A DNA stretch of 64,000 nucleotides from Streptomyces prunicolor NBRC 13075 (GCF_000367365.1 NZ_BARF01000021.1:1-64000), one strand, 5' to 3'; positions 51,391 through 60,012 are shown, numbered from the stretch's first letter. A program made the numbers and translations. Notes: a model not told the origin generated them from the sequence alone.

Positions 51391-51432
51391 AAAAAGCCTC
51401 CCGGGTGGACGAGGGTCCGCGCCTGGAGGCTT
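51391..51432 (-). terminator. attenuator-like terminator in the GNAT leader
   Basis: On the minus strand AAGCCTCC pairs with GGAGGCTT around an inner GGAC/GTCC hairpin and is followed by six U, 2 bp before the ATG at 51388. A TAGACT hexamer about 25 bp upstream could be the -10. The structure should stop most transcripts before the gene unless relieved. Confidence 0.65.
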
Positions 51433-51546
51433 CAGCGACCCACAGTCTACCAACCGCTTTACGTTTCGGACGTGACTGTCCGATAAGCAGCTCGTTACTC
51501 CGTTCGAGGCAACGAACGTGTGGTCGACAACGGAGAGGTGAAGTGC

Positions 51547-52536
51547 GTGTACGGCAAGGAACAACTCACACCAGTCGTCGCCGAGGCCCGCAATTGGGCC
51601 GACTTGATGCGGCGGCTCGGGCTCAGGGCAAGTGGCGGGCAACGACGTGTACTCCAGGAGAAAGTGGCGGGGCACGGGCTCGACACGAGCCACTTCGTCA
51701 AACGAAGCCCGTGGAGCAAATACCCGGACTCGGCCATCGCCGAAGCCGCCGCCTCGTCCTCCTCGCTGCGCGAGGTGGCTTTGAAGCTCGGCGCCACCCC
51801 GGCCACCGGGACTCTGTTGCACATTCGACGCCGCATTCACGCGGCCGGCATCGACATCAGCCACTTCCCCGGCATCGACAGACCCAACCTGGACCTGCCC
51901 TTCACCACAGAAGAACTCAAGGCGGCTGCCGAAAGAGCGTCCAGCGTGCGCGGTGTGGCTCGCGCCCTGGGGGTACCGGACGACAGCCGCTCGCGTGCGG
52001 TCCTGCATCGCATGCTGCGCGCCCAGTGCATCGACATGGAGCACTTCTCGCACCAACGCATACCGATTCCCGAGGGCAGACTCCGTGACCTCGTGCAGCA
52101 CTCCACCAGCTACGCCGACGTGATGCGTGGTCTCTGCCTTGGCGTCAACGACACCAATCACCTGCGGGTTCGGCGCGCGGCGACTCGACTCGGTCTCGAC
52201 ACCAGCCACTTCACACGCAAGCCATGGGGGCGGCCGGAACGTTCAGCGCCGGCACCCACCGCCCACCGCGTTCTCGTTGTACTCCCCCATCACACCGGGC
52301 GAACCAACAGGACGCAGCTCCACCGTGCACTGAGCGAGATCGGAGCACCCTACACATGTGAGACCTGCGGCAACAAAGGGGAGTGGCTGGGGCAGCCGAT
52401 CACTTTGCAGATCGACCATGTCAACGGAGACTGGCGCGACAACCGTAGCGAGAATCTGCGATACCTGTGCCCCAACTGCCATGCACTGACGGAGACGTGG
52501 TGCCGCCGGAAAGGGTCGATACCCCTCGCCGGGTGA
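51547..52536 (+). CDS. HNH endonuclease with repeated N-terminal DNA-binding units
   Basis: A 329-aa nuclease. Residues about 10-230 contain four imperfect ~50-aa units ending in a (G)LDTSHF-like signature (GLDTSHF, GIDISHF, CIDMEHF, GLDTSHF), probably helical DNA-binding repeats. The C-terminal HNH domain (about 255-325) has CETCG, LQIDHVNGDWRDNRSENLRYLCPNCH with the metal and catalytic His residues. The GTG at 51547 has GGAGAGG 8 bp upstream and places the first unit at the usual distance. Its role is unknown; mobile-element or defence functions are possible. Confidence 0.85.
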   Translation: MYGKEQLTPVVAEARNWADLMRRLGLRASGGQRRVLQEKVAGHGLDTSHFVKRSPWSKYPDSAIAEAAASSSSLREVALKLGATPATGTLLHIRRRIHAAGIDISHFPGIDRPNLDLPFTTEELKAAAERASSVRGVARALGVPDDSRSRAVLHRMLRAQCIDMEHFSHQRIPIPEGRLRDLVQHSTSYADVMRGLCLGVNDTNHLRVRRAATRLGLDTSHFTRKPWGRPERSAPAPTAHRVLVVLPHHTGRTNRTQLHRALSEIGAPYTCETCGNKGEWLGQPITLQIDHVNGDWRDNRSENLRYLCPNCHALTETWCRRKGSIPLAG

Positions 52537-52588
52537 CCTGATCTCCCCGTACACTGGGCCTACCGGTCGAGCGCAATGACCGATATGG

Positions 52589-52671
52589 GCGGCCTTGGCG
52601 GAACGGCAGACGCCTCGCGTTTAGGGCGCGATGGGAGAAATCCCGTGAGGGTTCGAATCCCTCAGGCCGCA
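52589..52671 (+). tRNA. tRNA-Leu (anticodon UAG)
   Basis: An 83-nt type II tRNA. Acceptor arms GCGGCCT / AGGCCGC plus discriminator A, anticodon stem TCGCG / CGCGA with loop TTTAGGG (anticodon TAG), a long variable arm, and a T arm GAGGG-TTCGAAT-CCCTC. CCA is not encoded. It reads CUA and other CUN codons. Confidence 0.95.
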
Positions 52672-52680
52672 CATATAGAG

Positions 52681-52704
52681 GGGGCCGTCCTATTGGGCGG
52701 CCCC
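52681..52704. terminator. hairpin terminator after tRNA-Leu
   Basis: GGGGCCG pairs with CGGCCCC, with a short pyrimidine-rich tail (TTCT), 9 bp after the tRNA and 7 bp before the rdgB stop on the other strand. Confidence 0.7.
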
Positions 52705-52711
52705 TTCTACG

Positions 52712-53314
52712 TCAGCCCAACAACTCCCGAACCACCGGCACCAACGCCCGAAACGCCTTCCCCCGATGGCTGATCGCGTTCTTCTCCTCCGCCGTCAGTT
52801 CCGCGCAGGTCCGTGTCTCACCCTCCGGCTGGAGGATCGGGTCGTAGCCGAACCCGTTCGTGCCCACCGGCACATGGCGCAACACGCCCCGCAGCTGCCC
52901 CTCGACCACCCGCTCCGTGCCGTCCGGCAGGGCCAGGGCCGCCGCGCACGCGAAGTGGGCGCCCCGGTGTTCGTCCGCGATGTCCGACAGCTGGGCCAGG
53001 AGCAGGTTCAAGTTGGCCTGGTCGTCGCCGTGTTGGCCGGACCAGCGGGCCGAGAAGATGCCGGGGGCGCCGTTCAGGACGTCCACGCACAGGCCCGAGT
53101 CGTCCGCCACCGCCGGGAGGCCCGTTGCCTGAGCCAGGGCGTGGGCCTTGAGCAAGGCGTTCTCCGCGAAGGTCACGCCCGTTTCCTTGACGTCGGGGAT
53201 GTCGGGGTACGACTCCGCGCCGACGAGGTCGTGGGGCAGGGCCGCGGCGGTGAGGATGGACCTCAGTTCGGTGATTTTGCCGGCGTTGCGGGTGGCGAGG
53301 ATCAGGCGTGTCAT
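52712..53314 (-). CDS. rdgB: RdgB/HAM1 family non-canonical purine NTP pyrophosphatase
   Basis: A 200-aa enzyme hydrolysing dITP, ITP and XTP to monophosphates. LILATRNAGKITELRSIL binds the triphosphate, and VADDSGLCVDVLNGAPGIFSARWSG and GTNGFGYDPILQPEG are family blocks; NAISHRGKAF is near the C-terminus. It keeps deaminated purines out of DNA and RNA. It lies downstream of rph with one small lipoprotein gene between, the usual actinobacterial order. Confidence 0.95.
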   Translation of the reverse strand: MTRLILATRNAGKITELRSILTAAALPHDLVGAESYPDIPDVKETGVTFAENALLKAHALAQATGLPAVADDSGLCVDVLNGAPGIFSARWSGQHGDDQANLNLLLAQLSDIADEHRGAHFACAAALALPDGTERVVEGQLRGVLRHVPVGTNGFGYDPILQPEGETRTCAELTAEEKNAISHRGKAFRALVPVVRELLG

Positions 53315-53355
53315 GCCGGTCAGTATCCCAACCGGCTCCATGAACCTACCTACGC

Positions 53356-53769
53356 CTACGACGTGCAGACCTTCGTCAGTTCGCCCGCCGCGTCCGTGAC
53401 CGGGCTGATGTCGGGGGTGTCGTCGCCGTTCTTGACCGCCGTACGGACGTTGTCGACAGCCGTACTCAGGTCGTCCACCGCCTTGTTGACGTCCGCGTTG
53501 TCGGTCTTGTCGCCGATCTTGTCGAGGTCCTTCTCGATGGAGTTGAGGGACTGGTCGGTCTGGGTGGGGTCGTTCGCCGCGTTCTCCACGGCCTGTTGGA
53601 GGCCGGTGACGCTGTCGGCGATGGTGTCGGCGGTCTGGACGCAGTCGATGGCCTTGTCGACGGCGTCGCAGCCGGTGGCGAGGCCGCCGGTCAGGCCGAT
53701 CGCCGCGACGGTGGCGGCTATGGCGATACGGCGGCGACTGCTGCGGCTTCGTCGGCTTGCGGCGGCCAT
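53356..53769 (-). CDS. small lipoprotein, unknown function
   Basis: A 137-aa protein with a basic n-region (RRSRSSRRRI), a hydrophobic core and a lipobox ending LATGC. The mature part is acidic and helical with heptad-like spacing (SLNSIEKDLDKIGDKTDNADV) and three further Cys residues. No family was recognised. GGGAGGAAA precedes the ATG at 53769. Confidence 0.68.
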   Translation of the reverse strand: MAAASRRSRSSRRRIAIAATVAAIGLTGGLATGCDAVDKAIDCVQTADTIADSVTGLQQAVENAANDPTQTDQSLNSIEKDLDKIGDKTDNADVNKAVDDLSTAVDNVRTAVKNGDDTPDISPVTDAAGELTKVCTS

Positions 53770-53924
53770 GGTTCGGTTTCCTCCCCGTGGGGCGGGCCTC
53801 GGCGGCCACTCCCCGTTTCCGTTCCGTATGCGTAGGGACGCGGGGGCGGGCCGCCGGGTTGCCCCCGCGGCCCGCCTCTCTTGGTACGACCTTGGTGCGC
53901 CCTTTACCTGACCGCCCAAGCCTC

Positions 53925-54662
53925 TTACTTCTCCAGCGCGGCCTCAAGTGCCTTTCGCTGTACGGCGGTCAGCTCGTCGCAGCCGGCGACCGCGAGGTCG
54001 AGGAGGGCGTTGAGTTCGTCGCGCGCGAAGGGCTCGGCCTCGGCGGTGCCCTGGACCTCGACGAAGCGGCCGTCGCCGGTGCAGACGACGTTCATGTCGG
54101 TCTCGGCGCGGACGTCCTCCTCGTAGCAGAGGTCCAGGAGCGGGACTCCGCCTACGATGCCGACCGATACGGCGCTCACCGTGCCGGTCAGCGGCTGGCG
54201 GCCGGCCTTGATCAGCTTCTTGCCCTGGGCCCAGGTCACCGCGTCCGCCAGCGCGACGTACGCGCCGGTGATGGCCGCCGTACGGGTGCCGCCGTCGGCC
54301 TGGAGGACGTCGCAGTCGAGGACGATGGTGTTCTCGCCGAGGGCCTTGTAGTCGATGACCGCGCGCAGCGAGCGGCCGATGAGGCGGCTGATCTCGTGGG
54401 TACGGCCGCCGATCTTGCCGCGGACGGACTCGCGGTCGCCGCGGGTGTTGGTGGCGCGGGGCAGCATGGAGTACTCCGCGGTGACCCAGCCCTCGCCGCT
54501 GCCCTTGCGCCAGCGGGGGACGCCTTCGGTGACGGAGGCGGTGCAGAAGACCTTCGTGTCGCCGAAGGAGACGAGGACGGAGCCCTCGGCGTGCTTGCTC
54601 CAGCCGCGTTCGATGGTGACGGGGCGGAGCTGTTCGGGGGTTCGGCCGTCGATGCGAGACAT
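53925..54662 (-). CDS. rph: ribonuclease PH
   Basis: A 245-aa phosphorolytic 3'-5' exoribonuclease that trims tRNA 3' ends. The start block is [20 protein letters not shown], then [12 protein letters not shown], the conserved [28 protein letters not shown], and [22 protein letters not shown]. Full length. It lies downstream of nagF on the same strand but is separated by a terminator at 54704-54732. Confidence 0.95.
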   Translation of the reverse strand: MSRIDGRTPEQLRPVTIERGWSKHAEGSVLVSFGDTKVFCTASVTEGVPRWRKGSGEGWVTAEYSMLPRATNTRGDRESVRGKIGGRTHEISRLIGRSLRAVIDYKALGENTIVLDCDVLQADGGTRTAAITGAYVALADAVTWAQGKKLIKAGRQPLTGTVSAVSVGIVGGVPLLDLCYEEDVRAETDMNVVCTGDGRFVEVQGTAEAEPFARDELNALLDLAVAGCDELTAVQRKALEAALEK

Positions 54663-54703
54663 GGCGAAGAGCCTAGTGGTAGGTCCGGCCCGCACATGGG
54701 GAA

Positions 54704-54732
54704 GGGGCTCCTCCCGCGGTGGGAAGAGCCCC
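54704..54732 (-). terminator. terminator of nagF
   Basis: GGGGCTC and TCCC pair with GGGA and GAGCCCC around a 5-nt loop. It is placed after nagF on the minus strand and before rph. Confidence 0.7.
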
Positions 54733-54801
54733 TCAGTACGTGACGCCGTAGGTGAAGTCGGGGTCGACGCTCGGGTCAAAGCCGGGAACGATCCCCGCGC
54801 T

Positions 54802-55035
54802 TCACATCAGGTCTTCGATGTCCGCCGCGATCGGGTCCGCGTCCGTGCCGATGACGACCTGGATCGCCGTGCCCATCTTGACGACGCCGTGGGCGCCGGC
54901 AGCCTTCAGGGCGGCCTCGTCGACGAGGGCCGGGTCCTTCACCTCGGTGCGCAGGCGGGTGATGCAGCCCTCGACCTCTTCGATGTTGTCGATGCCGCCC
55001 AGTCCGGCAACGATCTTCTCAGCCTTGGTGGCCAT
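54802..55035 (-). CDS. nagF: N-acetylglucosamine PTS EIIB component
   Basis: A 77-aa EIIB domain of the glucose/N-acetylglucosamine PTS family. The phosphorylated Cys is Cys24 in [17 protein letters not shown]. It receives phosphate from EIIA and passes it to sugar bound by the EIIC proteins encoded divergently at 55177 and 56650. GGGAGAG precedes the ATG. The DasR site in the shared promoter region implies induction by amino sugars. Confidence 0.93.
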   Translation of the reverse strand: MATKAEKIVAGLGGIDNIEEVEGCITRLRTEVKDPALVDEAALKAAGAHGVVKMGTAIQVVIGTDADPIAADIEDLM

Positions 55036-55144
55036 GTTGTTCTCTCCCTGATCCGAACCGCTTTGTCGCAGTAACCCACAGTTGGCCCAGCTTCGCGAGC
55101 GGTCATGTCGTGCGTGCCGAATGATGGTGACGATCACGTCGCCA

Positions 55145-55160
55145 ACTGGTCTACACCACA
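55145..55160. promoter_or_regulatory. DasR-responsive element (dre)
   Basis: ACTGGTCTACACCACA resembles the 16-bp DasR consensus of alternating TGGTCT / AGACCA-type halves. It lies between nagF and nagE1, where the global GlcNAc regulator is known to act in S. coelicolor. Confidence 0.88.
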
Positions 55161-55176
55161 TTACCGAGGGGCGTCC

Positions 55177-56469
55177 ATGAGTGCCGACAGTGCCGCCGCC
55201 CGTCCTGGGCGGACCCTTTGGGGCAGCCTGTTCCAAGGGCTGCAGAAGATGGGCCGCAGTCTCCAACTCCCCATCGCCGTACTGCCGGCGGCCGGCATCC
55301 TCAACCGGCTCGGGCAGCCGGACGTGTTCGGGGACGACGGGCTGGGGTGGACCAATGTCTCGAAGGTGATGGCGGGCGCGGGCGGTGCGCTGCTCGACGG
55401 GCAGCTCGGGCTGCCGCTGCTGTTCTGCGTCGGTGTCGCGATCGGCATGGCGAAGAAGTCGGACGGGTCGACGGCGCTGGCCGGAGTCGTCGGCTTCCTC
55501 GTCTACTACAACGTGTTGCGCCAGTTCCCGAAGGACTGCACGGGCGGCACGAACGTGGTGCCCGGCATCGGATGCCAGGCCGCCGACCACTCGGTGTCGG
55601 TGTTCACGTACCAGAATCCCGGGGTGTTCGGCGGGATCGTGCTGGGGCTGCTGACCGCGTTCTTCTGGGCGCGCTACCACCGTACGAAGCTGGTGGACTG
55701 GCTCGGCTTCTTCAACGGCCGCCGTCTCGTGCCGATCATCATGTCGTTCGTGGCGATCGCGGTCGCGGCGGTGGCGCTGTGGGTCTGGCCGCCGATCGGT
55801 ACCGGGCTCGAGCACTTCAGCGACTGGCTGAGTGCCCGGGGTGCGCTGGGCGCCGGGGTGTTCGGTCTCGCCAACCGGGCGCTGCTGGTCGTGGGGCTGC
55901 ATCAGTTCCTGAACGTGCCCATCTGGTTTCAGTTCGGCAGCTATACGAAGCCGGACGGGACGGTGGTGCACGGTGACATCAACATGTTCCTGGCGGGCGA
56001 CCCGAACGCGGGGCAGTTCACCTCGGGCTTCTTCCCGATCATGATGTTCGCGCTGCCGGCGGCGGCGCTCGCGATCGCACACTGCGCGAAGCCGAGCCGT
56101 CGCAAGGAGGTCGGCGGCCTGATGCTCTCGGTCGCACTGACCTCCTTCGTCACCGGCATCACCGAGCCCATCGAGTACTCGTTCCTGTTCATCGCGCCGG
56201 TCCTCTACGCGGTCCACGCGGTGCTGACCGGGGTGTCGATGGCGGTCACCTGGGGACTCGGGGTGCACGACGGTTTCAGCTTCTCGGCCGGTCTGATCGA
56301 CTACGCGATCAACTGGAACCTGGCGACGAAACCGTGGGCGATCATTCCGATCGGGCTGTGCTTCGCGGCGGTGTACTACGTCGTCTTCCGTTTCGCGATC
56401 ACGAAGTTCGATCTGAAGACGCCGGGGCGGGAGCCGGAGGACGAGCGCGAGGACGTCACAAAAGCCTGA
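55177..56469 (+). CDS. nagE1: GlcNAc PTS EIIC component 1
   Basis: A 430-aa permease of the glucose superfamily of PTS EIIC, with about ten helices. Visible blocks are LQLPIAVLPAAGILNRLGQP, LVDWLGFFNGRRLVPI, FFPIMMFALPAAALAIAH and the sugar-binding GITEPIEYSFLFI. The fused EIIB is absent and supplied by nagF. GAGGGG precedes the ATG at 55177. It is one of two adjacent copies; the product of the second is the main transporter in S. coelicolor. Confidence 0.9.
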   Translation: MSADSAAARPGRTLWGSLFQGLQKMGRSLQLPIAVLPAAGILNRLGQPDVFGDDGLGWTNVSKVMAGAGGALLDGQLGLPLLFCVGVAIGMAKKSDGSTALAGVVGFLVYYNVLRQFPKDCTGGTNVVPGIGCQAADHSVSVFTYQNPGVFGGIVLGLLTAFFWARYHRTKLVDWLGFFNGRRLVPIIMSFVAIAVAAVALWVWPPIGTGLEHFSDWLSARGALGAGVFGLANRALLVVGLHQFLNVPIWFQFGSYTKPDGTVVHGDINMFLAGDPNAGQFTSGFFPIMMFALPAAALAIAHCAKPSRRKEVGGLMLSVALTSFVTGITEPIEYSFLFIAPVLYAVHAVLTGVSMAVTWGLGVHDGFSFSAGLIDYAINWNLATKPWAIIPIGLCFAAVYYVVFRFAITKFDLKTPGREPEDEREDVTKA

Positions 56470-56485
56470 CGTCGTAAGGGAGTTG

Positions 56486-56516
56486 GGCCCTCGGACCATC
56501 GGTCCGGGGGCCTTTT
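56486..56516 (+). terminator. terminator of nagE1
   Basis: A stem GGCCC-T-CGGACC / GGTCCG-G-GGGCC with a 3-nt loop, followed by TTTT. It separates nagE1 from nagE2, which has its own promoter and DasR sites. Confidence 0.85.
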
Positions 56517-56598
56517 GGCGTGCGGGTGACCGTGTACGTGGCGTAGCGATCCGGTCGCAGATTCAGCGGGTTCCTTTATGCGGACTTCATCTGCTACA

Positions 56599-56631
56599 AC
56601 AGGTCTACACCACTGAGTGGTGTAGACCACC
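56599..56631. promoter_or_regulatory. back-to-back DasR sites upstream of nagE2
   Basis: Two dre-type 16-mers on opposite strands (56599-56614 and 56616-56631) form one long palindrome: 13-bp perfect arms (GGTCTACACCACT) around a single G. The last base is 18 bp before the nagE2 ATG, so binding would block transcription. Confidence 0.9.
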
Positions 56632-56649
56632 ACCCGATGGAGGAAGTCT

Positions 56650-57900
56650 ATGTCCACCGCCACCGCGCCAACGGCGGCCCCCGCGAAGAAGTGGGGATCC
56701 GGCCTGTTCCAGGGCCTGCAGAAGATCGGTCGCAGCCTACAGCTGCCGATCGCTGTGCTTCCGGCGGCGGGCATCCTGCTCCGGTTCGGTCAGGCCGACA
56801 TCCACGACAAGCTGCATCTGCCGGACAAGGTGACGGCGGTCTTCGCCACCGCCGGTGGCGCGATATTCGACAACCTGCCGCTGCTGTTCTGCATAGGTGT
56901 CGCGATCGGCTTCGCCAAGAAGTCCGACGGCTCCACCGCGCTCGCGGCGCTCGTCGGCTTCCTCGTCTACAGCAATGTGCTCAAGGCCTTCCCCGTCACC
57001 GACGCGCAGATCCTCAAGGGCGCGGACGTACCCGCGACTTACAACAACCCCGGTGTCCTCGGCGGCATCATCATGGGTCTGCTCTCCGCGGTGCTGTGGC
57101 AGAAGTTCCACCGGACCAAGCTGGTCGACTGGCTCGGCTTCTTCAACGGCCGCCGTCTCGTCCCGATCGTCATGGCGTTCGTCGGCACGATCATGGGTGT
57201 CTTCTTCGGCCTCATCTGGAAGCCGATCGGCGAGGGCATCTCGAACTTCGGTGAGTGGATCACCGGTCTCGGTGCCTTCGGTGCCGGTCTGTTCGGTCTG
57301 ATCAACCGCGGTCTGATCCCGGTCGGCATGCACCAGTTCGTCAACTCGGTGGCCTGGTTCCAGATCGGCGACTACAAGGACTCCACCGGCGCCGTCGTCC
57401 ACGGTGACCTGACCCGCTTCTTCGCCGGTGACCCGAGCGCCGGAATGTTCATGTCGGGCTTCTTCCCCATCATGATGTTCGGCCTGCCGGCCGCCGCGCT
57501 CGCCATGGCGCACACCGCCCGCCCCGAGCGCCGCAAGGCCGTGCTGGGCATGATGATCTCGCTCGCGCTGACCTCCTTCGTGACCGGTGTGACCGAGCCG
57601 ATCGAGTTCTCGTTCATGTTCATCGCCCCGGTGCTCTACGCGATCCACGCGGTGCTGACCGCCCTCTCCATGGCGGTCACCTGGGCGCTCGGCGTCCACG
57701 CGGGCTTCACCTTCTCCGCGGGCTTCATCGACTACGCGCTGAACTGGAACCTGGCCACCAAGCCCTGGCTGATCATCCCGATCGGTCTGGTCTTCGGCGC
57801 GATCTACTACTTCGTCTTCCGCTTCGCGATCATCAAGTGGAACCTCCCCACCCCGGGCCGCGAGCCCGAGGAGGAGCTGGAAGACCTCACCAAGGCGTAG
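56650..57900 (+). CDS. nagE2: GlcNAc PTS EIIC component 2
   Basis: A 416-aa EIIC permease, closely similar to nagE1 along its length (LQLPIAVLPAAGILLRFGQ, LVDWLGFFNGRRLVPI, GVTEPIEFSFMF). In S. coelicolor this copy is the main GlcNAc transporter. GATGGAGG precedes the ATG. Transcription is set by its own promoter with double DasR sites. The sugar enters as GlcNAc-6-phosphate, a signal that relieves DasR. Confidence 0.93.
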   Translation: MSTATAPTAAPAKKWGSGLFQGLQKIGRSLQLPIAVLPAAGILLRFGQADIHDKLHLPDKVTAVFATAGGAIFDNLPLLFCIGVAIGFAKKSDGSTALAALVGFLVYSNVLKAFPVTDAQILKGADVPATYNNPGVLGGIIMGLLSAVLWQKFHRTKLVDWLGFFNGRRLVPIVMAFVGTIMGVFFGLIWKPIGEGISNFGEWITGLGAFGAGLFGLINRGLIPVGMHQFVNSVAWFQIGDYKDSTGAVVHGDLTRFFAGDPSAGMFMSGFFPIMMFGLPAAALAMAHTARPERRKAVLGMMISLALTSFVTGVTEPIEFSFMFIAPVLYAIHAVLTALSMAVTWALGVHAGFTFSAGFIDYALNWNLATKPWLIIPIGLVFGAIYYFVFRFAIIKWNLPTPGREPEEELEDLTKA

Positions 57901-57914
57901 GTCCGTCCAACACC

Positions 57915-57952
57915 CGATGCCCGGCCCGGAGTTCACCCCGGACCGGGCATCG
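57915..57952. terminator. bidirectional terminator after nagE2
   Basis: A perfect 10-bp stem (CGATGCCCGG / CCGGGCATCG) with further inner pairing, between the convergent nagE2 and quinone-oxidoreductase-like genes. Confidence 0.75.
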
Positions 57953-57968
57953 TCGCGTGCCGGACCGC

Positions 57969-58901
57969 TCACACCGTGAGCACGATCTTTCCGCGCACCG
58001 AACGGCTCTCGGTCCTGCGGTGCGCCTCGGCGGCCTCGGTCAGCGGCAGGGTCAGACCGATCCGGGTCTTCTTCGTCCCCGCGGCGACGTCGGCGAGGAT
58101 CCGGCCCAGCAGCGCGCCGTCGGACTGCGCGCTGACACGCCGTACATCGACACCGCGCTCCGGTTCGGGGGCGGGCACGACCGCGATGACGACGAAGACA
58201 CCGCCGTCGCGCACGGCGTGGATCAGGTCACCGCCGATACCCGCGGGGTCCACGACGACGTCGACCCCGCCGGGCACCGACTTCCGTACGGCGGCGGCGA
58301 GTTCCCCCGCATCGCGCGAGCGCCCGAGGACGATGTCGGCGCCGAGACCTTCGACGTACTTCTCGTCGCCGTCCGACGCCACGGCGACGACCTTGGCGCC
58401 GCGCCCGGCCGCGTGCTGGACCGCCCACCCGCCGATGGCGCCGCTCGCCCCGGTGACCAGCACGGTCCGCCCGGCTTCGAGCCCGCCCAGGTCGAGGGCC
58501 TGCCAGGCGGTCTCGGCGGTGATCGGGACGGACGCCGCCGTGATGTCGTCGACCCCGGCCGGGATCTCCGCCAGATGGGCGGGGTCGATGGAGACGACCT
58601 CCGCGTACGTGCCCTCCTGGTCGACGAACCAGGGCGCGAGCCCGGCGACCCGGGTGCCGGGGGCGAACGGTCCGTCGCCGTCGACGACCGTGCCCGCGAG
58701 GTCCGCGCCGAGGATGAACGGCGGTGCCAGGTCGGGCAGCACCTGGCGCAGCCATCCGGCGCGGGCAGCGAGGTCCGCCGGGTTCACGGAGGTCGCCGCC
58801 ACCCGGACCCGGACCCGTCCGGCGCGCGGCGCGGGTTCGGGGATCTCGGTCACGGTGAGCACCTCGGGCCCGCCGAAGTCGTACTGCTGAATCGCTTTCA
58901 T
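57969..58901 (-). CDS. zinc-type (MDR) NADP-dependent quinone oxidoreductase-like protein
   Basis: A 310-aa medium-chain dehydrogenase/reductase. An N-terminal GroES-like fold (RVRVRVAATSVNPADLAARAG) precedes the Rossmann domain (VLVTGASGAIGGWAVQHAAGRGAKVV) binding NADPH. The catalytic zinc ligands are absent, as in quinone oxidoreductases and enoyl reductases. GAGAAGGGG precedes the ATG. Two palindromes upstream (58954-58995) suggest control by a dimeric regulator encoded elsewhere. It probably reduces reactive enones or quinones. Confidence 0.9.
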   Translation of the reverse strand: MKAIQQYDFGGPEVLTVTEIPEPAPRAGRVRVRVAATSVNPADLAARAGWLRQVLPDLAPPFILGADLAGTVVDGDGPFAPGTRVAGLAPWFVDQEGTYAEVVSIDPAHLAEIPAGVDDITAASVPITAETAWQALDLGGLEAGRTVLVTGASGAIGGWAVQHAAGRGAKVVAVASDGDEKYVEGLGADIVLGRSRDAGELAAAVRKSVPGGVDVVVDPAGIGGDLIHAVRDGGVFVVIAVVPAPEPERGVDVRRVSAQSDGALLGRILADVAAGTKKTRIGLTLPLTEAAEAHRRTESRSVRGKIVLTV

Positions 58902-58953
58902 CACAGCCCCTTCTCCGCGGGATCCGGGTCTTCGCGAGATCCGCACCTATTTG

Positions 58954-58995
58954 CTTGCGGAAGCAAGATTACGCCCATCAACTTGCCCCCGCAAG
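58954..58995. promoter_or_regulatory. two CTTGC-N4-GCAAG palindromes
   Basis: CTTGCGGAAGCAAG (58954-58967) and CTTGCCCCCGCAAG (58982-58995) share ten of ten arm bases and lie 28 bp apart, near the promoter of the oxidoreductase at 57969-58901. This looks like paired operators for a MarR/HxlR/TetR-type dimer. Confidence 0.65.
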
Positions 58996-59021
58996 CAGTA
59001 CGGCAGAAAAGGAGCGGTTAC

Positions 59022-59438
59022 TCAGAAGCTGTCGCCGCTGAGCGCCTCCAGGAAGACCTTCGGGTTCCAGTACTCGCGGTAGGTGACGACGAGCCCGTCG
59101 CGGAAGGTCACGAAGGTCGCGTAACTCATGTTGTAGGGGTTGCCGTTGGAGACCACGCTGCCGATGACGCTCCACTCCGCGATCGCCACGTTCTCGTCGG
59201 CGGTCGGGTAGACGCGCACCGAGGGGATCTCGCGGATGTCGATGAGGTCGGGGTAGCCGCGCAGGTAGTCGTAGAGCGCCTCGCGGCCCTCGATCCGGGC
59301 CGGCGATCCTTCCGGGGCGAACGGGAATTCGGCGACGACGTCGTCGGCGCACAGATCCGTCCAGGCCTTCATGTCCTTGGCGAGGAAGGTGTCGAGGGTG
59401 CGCCGCAGCAGGTCGACGGCCGAGGGGGTGCTGCTCAT
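59022..59438 (-). CDS. nuclear transport factor 2 / SnoaL-like protein
   Basis: A 138-aa NTF2-fold protein with AWTDLCADDVVAEFPFAPEG, LYDYLRGYPDLI, and YATFVTFRDGLVVTYREYWNP. Such proteins are small ketone isomerases, hydrolases or binding proteins. CAGGAG precedes the ATG. An 8-bp tandem repeat (AGCGACAC x2, 59504-59519) lies in its promoter region, next to the Rrf2 gene. Confidence 0.85.
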   Translation of the reverse strand: MSSTPSAVDLLRRTLDTFLAKDMKAWTDLCADDVVAEFPFAPEGSPARIEGREALYDYLRGYPDLIDIREIPSVRVYPTADENVAIAEWSVIGSVVSNGNPYNMSYATFVTFRDGLVVTYREYWNPKVFLEALSGDSF

Positions 59439-59565
59439 CGGGTGCTCCTGTCGTGAGTGACGTCCGCCCGGGATGGCGGACGTCCCGACACTAGCATTGT
59501 GTAAGCGACACAGCGACACTTAATTTCGGCCTTCGACCGCTGCCGCGAACCATCACGTCACCCGG

Positions 59566-60012
59566 TCACCATTCGAGCGGCACCGTGAAGTTCCCGAGGC
59601 GGGCGACCTCGTCGGCGATCTCCGCGATCGTGGTGTGGTCCAGTTCCGCCTCGAACGCCTCGCGGGCACGGGTCAGCGCGGGCTGGAGACCGCCCACGAT
59701 GTTGCCGCCGACCGCGCAGTCCGGCGGCGGCGGGGTGCGGTGCAGGGTGAACAGACGGGTGTCCTCCACCGCCCGGTACACCTCCAGCAGCCCGATCTCC
59801 TCGGCCGGCCTGGCCAGCAACGCGCCACCGCCCGCGCCGAGTTGGGACCTGGTGAGCCCGGCGGCACTCAGCCGGGACAGCAGGCCACGGATTACCACGG
59901 GGCTCGTACTGGCCGAGTGTGCGAGGTCCTCGGAGCGCAGGGGTTTGTCGCCGCTGACCGCGAGGGCGACCAGGGCATGGACGGCGACGACGAAGCGACT
60001 GCTGGTGGGCAT
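59566..60012 (-). CDS. Rrf2 family transcriptional regulator
   Basis: A 148-aa winged-helix protein: FVVAVHALVALAVSGDKPLRSEDLAHSASTSPVVIRGLLSRLSAAGL is the DNA-binding part, and AVGGNIVGGLQPAL follows. There is only one cysteine after the helix (DCAVGGN), so an iron-sulfur cluster of the usual three-Cys type is unlikely. A repeat operator lies just upstream of its start (60022-60072). The SnoaL-like gene downstream may be a target. Confidence 0.9.
   Translation of the reverse strand: MPTSSRFVVAVHALVALAVSGDKPLRSEDLAHSASTSPVVIRGLLSRLSAAGLTRSQLGAGGGALLARPAEEIGLLEVYRAVEDTRLFTLHRTPPPPDCAVGGNIVGGLQPALTRAREAFEAELDHTTIAEIADEVARLGNFTVPLEW

Noticed and set aside
52576..52773. Short plus-strand frame over the tRNA
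   Set aside because: It covers tRNA-Leu and its terminator; the tRNA fold is unambiguous.
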